NCBI RefSeq assembly: GCF_032362555.1 | Contig: NC_083526.1 | Span: 4,856,001 to 4,920,000 of the forward strand | Length of the DNA stretch: 64,000 nucleotides | Direction of reading: 5' to 3' | Source: Amyelois transitella | Lineage: Eukaryota; Arthropoda; Insecta; Lepidoptera; Pyralidae | Shown here: positions 23,446 through 32,036 of the stretch, piece after piece | Layout of the letters: each line of letters begins with the position of its first letter | Numbering within the stretch: position 1 is the first letter of the stretch | Program-made: the position numbers and the translations under genes | The notes under the pieces: model-generated | Told to the model about the DNA's origin: nothing | Database searches by the model: none | The model's input: only the letters and a program-made list of their open reading frames with translations

Positions 23446-23649
23446 CTATTAATAACGATGTTAGTTTGACATGGTCCTTAAAACAATCGAAATCAGTTTT
23501 TACGCCATCTAACGATAATATTGGGAAACTGAATGCTTTTAAAAGCATAGACCAAAAATACCTTGTTTGGTAATGCGTTAAGAAGCCGCAAGTTGCATTT
23601 GTAACGGAAATTTGGATAAAAATTCAAAAATTATTTAAATCTTTACTGT

Positions 23650-23775
23650 CAGTCTTAACACAGCGGTAGTTTTGCTTGCCTATAATATGACAGATAAGGC
23701 CACGGGTTGGAATCCCAGGCAGGGTATAATGAGAAACGATTTATTGGTATGAGTCTTGAATATTTTAATAAACCC
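23650..23775 (+). mobile_element. S2 SINE remnant
   Basis: A CACAGCGGTAGT box A-like word, a decayed box B GGTTGGAATCCC, and ATAATGAGAAACGATTTATT corresponding to the S2 body. Confidence 0.55.
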
Positions 23776-23984
23776 TAAACTAATTAGCCTACTTAAATTA
23801 AAAGTAGTATGCATGGATTATGTATGACCAGTGGAAAAATATTTCCGGAGGCGTGAGTACATCACTATTTCATTCAAAATGTTATTGAGGTAACAAATCA
23901 AACAGTCATAAGTTAGATTATAACATCCCTCTCTCTTAGTAAGGGGTTAGTAGGAATAACTTCTTTAACATTAATACATATAAA

Positions 23985-24150
23985 TATGTCTTTGTCCTTT
24001 ACAGGGTAGACAGAGTCTCGAAAATACTGGAAAGCCGTGTTCAGTGCTTGAGCAGCCAAGCTACAGCTTTAAGCAATACATTGCTTAATGATGGAATTGA
24101 AATTCAAATAGTGGCAGGTTAGACCCATCACCAGGAAAGAATTTGATGGC
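23985..24150 (-). mobile_element. S1 element, diverged, minus sense
   Basis: TTTACAGGGTAGACAGAGTC, then CTTAATGATGGAATTGAAAT and AATAGTGGCAGGTTAGACCC match S1 in order, with an extra patch in the middle. Confidence 0.6.
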
Positions 24151-24525
24151 AACTGTGGCGCAGCGGTAGTACGCTTGTCTGTGACACCGGAAGTCCCAGG
24201 TTCGAATCCCGGTCAGAGTATGATGAGAAAAGAACTTTTTCTGATTGGCCTGGGTCTTGGATGTTTATCTATACATACATACATAAAATCACGCCTCTTT
24301 CCCGGAGGGGTAGGCAGAGACCACCTCTTTCCACTTGCCACGATCTCTGCATATTTCCTTTGCTTCATCCACATTCATAACTCTCTTCATGCAAGCTCGG
24401 CGGTTTCGGTTATCTATATAAGTATTTATTATAATATAGTACCGTTGAGTTAGTATCTCGTAACACAAGTCTCGAACTTACTTCGAGGCTAACACAATCT
24501 GTGTAATTTGTCCCGTATATATTTA
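24149..24525 (+). mobile_element. S2 SINE split by a LINE-tail insertion
   Basis: Head with CTGTGGCGCAGCGGTAGTAC and box B GGTTCGAATCC (about 24200-24210), body to 24273, then after the insertion it resumes at 24410 with TTATCTATATAAGTATTTAT and ends near CCCGTATATATTTATTTATT. Confidence 0.85.
24274..24409 (-). mobile_element. LINE tail inserted in the S2 copy, 9-bp TSD
   Basis: TTATCTATA occurs at 24265-24273 and 24410-24418. The insert reads, in minus sense, from CCGAAACCGCCGAGCTTGCA through GCAGAGATCGTGGCAAGTGG to CGTGATTTTATGTATGTATG. It is a severely 5'-truncated LINE copy. Confidence 0.88.
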
Positions 24526-24591
24526 TTTATTTAATAATCTCGTGTTAATTAGACTTTTACAATCTGTTCGGCAAGAGTGCGCCTATTCTCT

Positions 24592-24665
24592 CGCCTTTTG
24601 CGACATCCATTAAAAACAAGATGGCGGCGTGTCCTATTCTAAAGTGCCGGAAACCACACGGTACT
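24592..24665 (-). mobile_element. S1 5'-end fragment, minus sense
   Basis: GCCTTTTGCGACATCCATTA, GTGTCCTATTC and GTGCCGGAAACCACACGGTA match the S1 5' end; the rest is absent. Confidence 0.65.
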
Positions 24666-24852
24666 AAGCAAGGGGTAGAAACGAATTACTTGTATTATTT
24701 CCATAAACATTACAATTCTCGTAAGCAAGTTGACATATAGGCTGGGTGGGGTAGCATTCCGTCGAGAAGAAAGTGCGTGATGATGAGTCAGTGAAGCGAC
24801 CTTGACAACGGGACTTCAGGTGTGTGCTTTGGCCACACTACGTGATTTTTAT

Positions 24853-25118
24853 ACCTACATACATATGGTCACGTCTATATCCCTTGCGGGGTAGACAGAG
24901 CCAACAGTCTTGAAAAGACTGAATGGCCACGTTCAGCTGTTTGGCTTAATGGTAGAATTGAGATTCAAATAGTTACAGGTTGCCAGCCCATCGCCTAAAA
25001 AAGAATCCCAAGTTTGTTAGCCTATCCCTTAGTCGCCTTTTACGACATCCATGGGAAAGAGATTGAGTGGTCCTATTCTTTTTTGTATTGGTGCCGGGCA
25101 CCACACGGCACCAATACG
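24853..25118 (-). mobile_element. Full-length S1 element with 11-bp TSD
   Basis: GTGATTTTTAT flanks at 24842-24852 and 25119-25129. The whole S1 consensus is present in minus sense, including the TATG tail at the left and the GCCGTGTGGTGCCCGG start at the right. Confidence 0.9.
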
Positions 25119-25204
25119 GTGATTTTTATTTGTGAAAAATGTATTTAGTTTTCAGCAACCTCTTTTCATTTATGAAAAAAAATAATATATTATCGAGTAC
25201 ATAA

Positions 25205-25295
25205 TTTTCTTTGGGTTAGATCCCCAGCAAATGTGGCGGAGGTCAGATAGGATTTTCTTAGTGTAAAAACCTGGCTGCGCCTATGACGACGATGC
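25205..25295 (+). mobile_element. S3 SINE remnant
   Basis: ATGTGGCGGAGGTCAGATAG and AGTGTAAAAACCTGGCTGCG correspond to the S3 centre. Confidence 0.5.
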
Positions 25296-25326
25296 ATCCT
25301 CGCCTCTATTATAAATAAATATGTAA

Positions 25327-25493
25327 GGGACAACATTTTTTTATAACACAGTTTGAGTAACCCTTGAACTAAGGTCTCGAAGTAGGTTCGCGACTCTTTT
25401 TAAATATACTTACTCAAATATTTATATAGATAAGCATCCAAAATCCGGGACCTACTGTCATAGACAAGCGTACTAAGTCTGCGCCATAGAGGC
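25327..25493 (-). mobile_element. S2 SINE, minus sense, internally deleted
   Basis: The 3' part (GAGTAACCCTTGAACTAAGG ... TTTATATAGATAAGCATCCA) is joined directly to the tRNA head (GACAAGCGTACTAAGTCTGC, GCCATAGAGGCC). The AAAGAACTTTTTCTGATT block is lost. Confidence 0.7.
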
Positions 25494-25901
25494 CATAAAA
25501 AATGTCAGTAATATGGGTGTCTATCAGAATACCTGTTTTTATTATTTAGGTACTTACTTATTTAAAATTTTACTAATTACTTTTATAGTACAAAATAAAA
25601 TTCTTAAATCAGTTAAGTACAGTGTGTTACAATAAGGTGCAGTATTCACGAAAAGAAAATTACAAAAAATTGCAAATTGAATTTTTTTTTTTAAATCAGC
25701 AATAATTCCCAATAATTCAATTCATCATTTTTGATTGTCATATCGCAAATAACATAAGTTATTTCCGAAAGTTAAAAATTAAAACTTTTAATAAAAAACA
25801 CCTAGTGTGTATCAAGTATAGCTGCGGTGGAACTTTCGCGTCGCGCCCATACCGCAACGCGGATCCGAATTACCGTTGCTATGAAGTATTGTTTCATAAT
25901 A

Positions 25902-26188
25902 CATACATACATACATACATATGATCACGTCTATATCCCTAGCGACCCCGCTAATGTCTACCCAGACAGAGCCACCAGTCTTGAAAAGACTGATAGGCCA
26001 CGCTCAGCTGTTTGGCTTAGTGATAGAATTGAGATTCAAATAGTGACAGGTTGCTAGCCCTGTCGCCTAAAAGAGGAATCCCAAGTTTATAAGCCTATCC
26101 CTTAGTCGGCTTTTACGACATCCGTGGGAAAGAGATGGAGTGGTCCTATTCTTTTTTGTAATGGTGCCGGGAACCACACGGCACTACA
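25902..26188 (-). mobile_element. Full-length S1 element with TSD, minus sense
   Basis: TTTCATAATA lies at 25892-25901 and 26189-26198. A five-unit ATAC tail, the S1 body with a roughly 20-bp variant patch after TATATCCCTAGCG, and a GCCGTGTGGTTCCCGG end are present. Confidence 0.87.
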
Positions 26189-26218
26189 TTTCATAATAAA
26201 TACATACATATATATAAT

Positions 26219-26375
26219 ATATACGGGATAAATTACACTGATTGAGTTAGCCTCAAAGTAAGTTCGAGACTTGTGTTACGAGATACCAACTCAACGATAC
26301 TATATACTGCCCGGGATTCGAACCCAGGACCTCCGGTGTCACAGACAAGCGTACCACCGCTGCGCCACAGAGGCC
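26219..26375 (-). mobile_element. S2 SINE, minus sense, internally deleted
   Basis: Starts ATACGGGATAAATTACACTG, includes TGTTACGAGATACCAACTCA and a perfect inverse box B GGATTCGAACC, and ends GCGCCACAGAGGCC. The middle of S2 is missing, much as at 25327-25493. Confidence 0.8.
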
Positions 26376-26489
26376 GTCAATAATGGGTGCTTTATGAAGG
26401 GCGCGAAAAGATTTCTTTCGGGTGTAGTATTCGTAGGCTGGCAGTATGGATTCTAACTACTATTTGCCAACGTTAAGACATAATCTACT

Positions 26490-26740
26490 ACTCGTAATAT
26501 TATAAAGCTGAAGAGTTTGTTTGTTTGAACGCGCTTATCTCAGGAACTACTGGTTCAAATTGAAAATTAACTATTAACCTCAGAGTTCATTTATTTGCCT
26601 GGGTTTTCGATGTTCATTAACTAGTTTTCTCGGGGTTTTGCTCCTGGAATGATTTTAGGAAAAAAGCTTTAAAAAAGGCATAAAAAAAGTCTTATTAGTT
26701 ATGACATTCCTCCGCTACTAGACCGGTATGAATGGATTCC
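26490..26740 (-). repeat. Dispersed insect repeat, minus sense
   Basis: AATATTATAAAGCTGAAGAG, TTTGTTTGTTTGAACGCGCT and CTCAGGAACTACTGGTTCAA mirror the words of the copy at 57036-57305. Superfamily not assigned. Confidence 0.6.
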
Positions 26741-26795
26741 AATGAAAATTGAGGTTAATATTACAGGTTCGACGACAAATATCAATGTGTCTTTA

Positions 26796-26950
26796 CATAC
26801 ATATAATCACGTCTTTATCCTTTACGAGGTAAACAGCGTCAATATTAAACAAACTGGAAGGCCACGGTCAGCTGATGGAGAGATTTGAGATTCTGATAGT
26901 AACAAGTTGCTAGCCCATCGCCTAAAGCAAGAATCCCAAGTTCATAATCT
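26796..26950 (-). mobile_element. S1 element, diverged and 5'-truncated
   Basis: ACATACATATAATCACGTCT, AAGGCCACGGTCAGCTGATG and GCTAGCCCATCGCCTAAAGC match S1 in minus sense. Confidence 0.7.
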
Positions 26951-27067
26951 TCATTTATGATAACGTTCATAACTTAAGAAGTCATAAAATAAATTTTAAT
27001 AGCTACCTATTTAATTTATTTTATATGAATTTGTTACTTTAAAAGATGAATTTGAATTTCTAACTGC

Positions 27068-27087
27068 AAGTGATGATATCATCACTT
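27068..27087. repeat. Perfect 20-bp palindrome
   Basis: AAGTGATGATATCATCACTT, immediately before the LINE 3' end. Confidence 0.9.
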
Positions 27088-27097
27088 AGAAAATATG

Positions 27098-27408
27098 AGT
27101 ATGGGATTTGAGATGGTTCGGTCATGTGGAGAGGATGAATGAAAACAGGTTGACTAAGCAGATATACAAGGAGAGTGTGGAGGGAAAGGTCGGAGTGGGA
27201 AGACCTAGACGAACGTATCTTGATCAAATTAAGGACGTCCTGGTAAATGGTCAGGTTAAAAGTACCCGAAACCGCCGAGCTTGCATGAAGAGAGTTATGA
27301 ATGTGGATGAAGCGAAGGAAGTATGCAGAGATCGTGGCAAGTGGAAAGAGGTAGTCTCTGCCTACCCCTCCGGGAAAGAGGCGTGATTTTATGTATGTAT
27401 GTATGTAG
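27098..27408 (+). mobile_element. Non-LTR retrotransposon 3' end with RT C-terminal frame
   Basis: The longest LINE tail in the window. An open frame (27108-27386) encodes LRWFGHVERMNENRLTKQIY, GKVGVGRPRRTYLDQIKDVL and ends VCRDRGKWKEVVSAYPSGKEA then stop. A WFGHVERM...GRPRRTW/Y block is characteristic of the C-terminal region of LINE reverse transcriptases in invertebrates. The stop is followed by TTTTATGTATGTATGTATG. Everything upstream of this C-terminal region is missing (5' truncation). Seven or more shorter copies of the same 3' end are scattered in the window. The clade (RTE-like or other) cannot be settled from this part. Confidence 0.85.
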
Positions 27409-27409
27409 T

Positions 27410-28378
27410 TATGATAACCACCGTAGATACGGACAATGGACATGACTTATAATATATCACACTAAGGTTTGAACTCCGTCAAGTCCAAATAGAAAGCTTA
27501 ACAAGGTAGGGCTAAAGAGTGGCCGACGACCTCGTTTCCAAATGCGACGTTTTCTAAACACTTCAAAGCCATCAGTCTGTGTTAATTACATCCTTCTCAA
27601 AAGACAGAGTGTTTCAACTCGCTGGGCCAAAAAGAATCCGATTTTTGTATTACAATCATCTTACATTCTGTGACGTCAATTACAATAATTAATATCATCC
27701 TCATATCATTTTGTTACGTTAAGTACAATTTGTGCACAGCCTTTTTTCATAATGATATGATGTATCCCATAATTAAGAATAATTTTTTTGATTTTGAATT
27801 TTTAAATTAATCTGTTTTGTTTGTTAATTTTCGCCGTTAAAATAATAATAAAAAAAAACAGGTAAGCGTTACAATAATCGTATTATAATATATTTTTCAA
27901 TACACCCCACGTCCAAATCACGCTTATAAAAAATTAAAGCTTGTTCCGATTGTCATTAACAAAAATTTCTCCCGATATCATAGCAACCGACCGCAAAGCA
28001 GGCAATATGTATGCGATGACCAGCTGTTCGGTGCGTCTTCTTGTCATAAATTAAAAGTTTGAACGCACCAGCGACAATACACAACATTCTGGAATTCGTA
28101 GTTGTACTGGTGACAAATCTGTTAAAAAAAACAAAAATAAATAAAAGAAAAACAATAATCAGTTGTTAATATTTTGATAGGCAGGTAATGCTTTAAGTAT
28201 TAAGTCTGCTCATTGTGTTCAATTACAGTTGAATTACATTTTTTTAAAGTTTTTTTTTGAATGAATGAATTGTTTATCTACCGACTTTTATGTACGCGTT
28301 CACCAAAATTAATTATGTTTGTGTTGTTCAATACTTTGGAAATGAAAATTTTTTAAAACAAAGAAAATATAAAAATAT
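27410..28378. other. No gene or repeat recognised
   Basis: AT-rich with a mildly GC-richer patch at 27480-27720; no open frame with signals. Confidence 0.5.
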
Positions 28379-28512
28379 ACATAATAGGTAACGTGAAAAT
28401 TTCAGCTCTCTAGCTATCACTATTTTTGAGATACAACCGTAAGAGACAGACAGACAGCGGAGGCTTAGTATTAGCCCTTTTTTACCTTTTCCGCACGAAA
28501 CCCTAAAAAAAT
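28379..28512 (+). repeat. Dispersed repeat (GACAGACAGCGGAGGCTTAG type)
   Basis: TAGCTATCACTATTTTTGAG, ACAGACAGACAGCGGAGG and CGCACGAAACCCTAAAAAAA follow the order of a widespread lepidopteran repeat 3' end. Confidence 0.5.
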
Positions 28513-28739
28513 CATTCCCATCGCGTCGCGTCGTGTCGCAAGAGTATATAGCTTCCTTCGAGGAAAGGAAGTTAAACCAGGTAATAACCGGTCGTCATCA
28601 ATTGACTTTGCAGTTTCCAGTATTACCGTAAGGTTTAATTCACAATGAAGGCTACTGGAAATCATTATGAGTATAAATAATTTAAAAATACCTATTCAAT
28701 TTCCTTTATGAATTAAAAGAAAAACATACTCTGCCAACC

Positions 28740-28915
28740 CTGTGCAGATTCTAAAACTCACTCAAGAAAACGGCTTGAAAACTTGGAATTTTTAGGTGGG
28801 CTATCAACCTGGCACTGTCTGAATTACAATTCCGTCATTTAAACTAACTGAACTTGGCCTATGACTCTTTGTTATCTCTTTTTCTGTCTACCCCGTAAAC
28901 GATAGACGTTTATTT
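28740..28915 (+). mobile_element. S1 remnant
   Basis: Diverged S1: AAACTTGGAATTTTTAGGTG, GGGCTATCAACCTGGCACTG, TGTCTACCCCGTAAACGATA. Confidence 0.5.
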
Positions 28916-29519
28916 GTGTCTTTGTAAACTCTTTATTGCACATGAAAATAAATATAGCAAATTACAAAACAGTCATCGGATTTAGAAGTATATGTGCCAT
29001 TGCACTTATTCCAATTGGGATTTTGTCCTGTCATCCAAAATATGAAGAAAAATTCATAATCAAAAAGGCAGCGCACACAGAAAGCATTGATGATGCGTTA
29101 TGATAAATTTTTGGTAAAGGTACATAAAAAAAATATATATAAATTTTATTTATATGTAAGTGTTTTTATGTATGTAAAGTCTTATCTCTAATTCAAAAGA
29201 TCGAACTCATGTGAATCAGTCTTTATTCCACGTGATCAGGTTGTAACATTTTATGAATGCGCCACCCCACCTCGCGAATTCACGAAAGTGAAGCTTTCAC
29301 TAAGTGCGCAAGATTGCATCAGGTTGATGTATTACTTAATAGTTTTATAATAACGCGTCATACTAGCCGATTGACACTATTGCTAACCTTGACATTTTTT
29401 TATTTTACACGGTATTATTTAACTTAGAAATTATAGGTAATTATTGTTAAAGATTTCATGCAGGTTTGTTCACGACACGTGTGTTCCCGATACTTAATAT
29501 AAATAATACCAAACTATCT

Positions 29520-29980
29520 CTTGCCCATGGATATCGTTAAAGGCGACTAAGGGAATAGGCACATTTATATAGACAGCTATAAGCGTGATACAATGTACAA
29601 CATATGTTCCCCTGGAAAGGTTGTGGAGATCAGACGTGACTTGCTTCGTGTATAGGTAAACCTGACATAATCTAGAATCACGGTGAAATAGCGTTAAGAT
29701 ATTAAATTGAAGATCTGAAAAACTTTATGAAGAGTTATAATAGCCCAGATAAACTATTGGAAACTGACAGCAACTCGGACTTCCGTTCCTGAAAAAACCT
29801 ACGTTACTCTAACATAGGAGATAATTATAAGTTGGCTTGGCTGAACGATTTTTGATAAGGAGCTAGTTTGTAATAAGTATCTATAACTGATTTTATTTAT
29901 TAGAAGTATTTCAGCCATTTCAAGACTGTTTGCTCTGTCTACCCCGTAAGGGATATAGACGTGACTGTAAGTATGTATCT
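29520..29980 (+). mobile_element. Patchwork of S1 and S3 remnants
   Basis: S1 words CCATGGATATCGTTAAAGGC (about 29525) and TCAAGACTGTTTGCTCTGTC to the tail (29918-29978) bracket an S3-like patch at about 29605-29690 (AAGGTTGTGGAGATCAGACG, TGCTTCGTGTATAGG). Confidence 0.5.
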
Positions 29981-30406
29981 ATATAGAACTGATGGATAAG
30001 TGAGTAAAATTGTTGTAAGTGATTTTGCCCTTTTACCGCCTAAGTTTTACGGCTACTGCAGATATTGAAAACCGGAAACTTACGGCTAAATAAATGTACA
30101 TATATATATATGAATTTAATATAACACAAATTATTTATTTAATAATTATGTAAATGGCATTCCGAAAACCAGACCAGTTGTAGGTATTCCAAACTTTGCA
30201 TATTAGTTTAAGAGAAACCGCTATAACGGAACGATTGATGCCTGCGAAAGGGAAACTTGGCCCATTACCTAATTAAGATTCAAAATACGAATTTTTTTAA
30301 TTACAACAAAATCGCCAAAAGTTACGGTCCGCTTGGTAATGAGTGGATAGTTGGGTAAAGATTCTGAAAATAATGGTTATTCATTTGGTTAAGAGTATTC
30401 GGTGGC

Positions 30407-30668
30407 GTATGGTTCCTGGCACAAATAGAAAAAAGAATAGGACTACTCCATCTTTTTCCCATGAATGTTGTAAAAGGCGACTAAGGGATTGGCTTATAAA
30501 CTTGGGATTCTTCTTTTAGATGATGGGCTAGCAACCTCTCACTATTTAAATCTCAATTATATTATTAAGCCAAACAGCTGAACGTGGCCTTTCAGTCTTT
30601 TCAAGACTGTTGGCTCTGTCTACCCCGCAAGGGATGTAGACGTGATGATATGTACGTATGTATGTGTA
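30407..30668 (+). mobile_element. Full-length S1 element, plus sense
   Basis: Starts GGCGTATGGTTCCTGGCAC, passes AAGGCGACTAAGGGATTGGC and GATGGGCTAGCAACCTCTCA, and ends ACCCCGCAAGGGATGTAGAC then a TATG tail. A clean TSD is not obvious. Confidence 0.82.
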
Positions 30669-30691
30669 TTTCGAATACTCACATTCTGACT

Positions 30692-30772
30692 ATTGCTTAC
30701 AGTCATTATCATTACAGTCATATTATATCAAATGTATATAATATGACTGTAATGATAATGACTGTAAGCAAT
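30692..30772. repeat. Perfect 37-bp-stem hairpin with 7-nt loop
   Basis: The left arm 30692-30728 (ATTGCTTACAGTCATTATCA...) is the exact reverse complement of the right arm 30736-30772 (...TGACTGTAAGCAAT). Loop CAAATGT. No mismatch or bulge. Confidence 0.95.
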
Positions 30773-30789
30773 CAATGAAGAGGCCCTTT

Positions 30790-31010
30790 GGTACCTTTTA
30801 TTCTAAAGTGAGATGGCTGCAGCTATGGAGATCTGTCCCTTGATAAAACCATTGGGATACACCAACGGACAGCCCTCCACTGCTGCCAAAGTATTGCCAG
30901 GTAGGGATTTACCTAGTCTAGGTCATGCGGATGGGATGCTAGTGGATTGGATTACTGGGCTATGGAGTGAGATACGGACATCTGCCTCGAAAATCTCTAT
31001 TTTTTAAATT
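30790..31010 (+). other. GC-richer island, unidentified
   Basis: About 220 bp of near-balanced GC, with an open plus frame from the ATG at 30813 to the TAA at 31005-31007 (contains GRDLPSLGHADGMLVDWITG). No splice or polyadenylation signals and no family recognised; transposon coding remnant is my best guess. It directly follows the hairpin. Confidence 0.25.
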
Positions 31011-31961
31011 ATTATTATATCTCTCTTTTTTGTCTTGCCTTTAACCTCGGTTATATCCTCATCTTTCTGTAAAGGAGACCATGCTGAAAATTTGAAACAT
31101 GGTCCTGAATTAACTAAGTTAGGTTAGGTAGGTAGGTCTGACGTCCCAAACTTTGCAGAGGAACCTACCCATATTGTATTGTAATGCCTCTCTTAGATCC
31201 AAGTTATTAATAATCAAAAATTCAGTGTACCGGTAATCTCGTTCAGTTTTATTTTTTCTTTTTAATTGATTGAAAATTTTGCATAAATTCTTACAGAATA
31301 TGGGGACTATTCCCAAATGTTGTTTAAAATGTTAAAGACACACAAACGCATGTAAGCTGCTGACAGAAAGTTTATTGGAGGCCAGTATACCTACTAAATT
31401 TTCCGGTTTTGCCGTGACCCCGAATTTCGTTGAATTAAAAATATAGCTACATATAAAATTAGAAGATGTTTATGCAAGATCTGACCATTCCATTATATAT
31501 ATTTATTTTAGTAGTTATTTTTTTTTATCAAAAATTGATAATTAACATGTGAGGAAGATATAAAGTAAATGATATACTTAGTCCGGAATGGGCTTACAAC
31601 CGGCAAAATTTGACCGCCCAAAACCGATGCCCAATTGACACTAATATTATTTGAAAGACAATTTTAAGAAAGCAAAATACTAACAATATTATTAAATAAA
31701 CAGCGGTTACGACGTCCATTTTCACCGGCGGTTTGTATAAGAAAAATCAAACAATCGTACTTTTTCTCTCGTTTCATTTACACCTTCGGAAATAGCGTAA
31801 GAGTGCGTATTTGTATGTCGTAAACGCGAACCTCACTTTCTATGGGCAAATATTTGTTCATCTACTTATCCTTACGTACCTTATGGCAAGTCAGTTAGCA
31901 CGAAACGTCAAACACTACAGACGTTTTACGTCACTTCCAAAAAACGTGGTGGGAGACGTAA

Positions 31962-31979
31962 GGATAAAATACATCAGTT
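31962..31979 (+). promoter_or_regulatory. Putative core promoter motif, gene C
   Basis: GGATAAAATACATCAGTT ends about 57 bp before the ATG and resembles the ATAAAACTGT motif of B, D and E. CRE-like ACGTCAC words occur at about 31929 and 32024. Confidence 0.3.
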
Positions 31980-32036
31980 TTTTGAGAAAAGTATCATACA
32001 TCACTTGCCCAGCGTTGCGTGTACGTCACGTCCATA

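Noticed and set aside
27060-27443. 127-codon minus frame
   Set aside because: Antisense to the LINE tail; the same shadow appears at 63587-63808 and 24175-24453.
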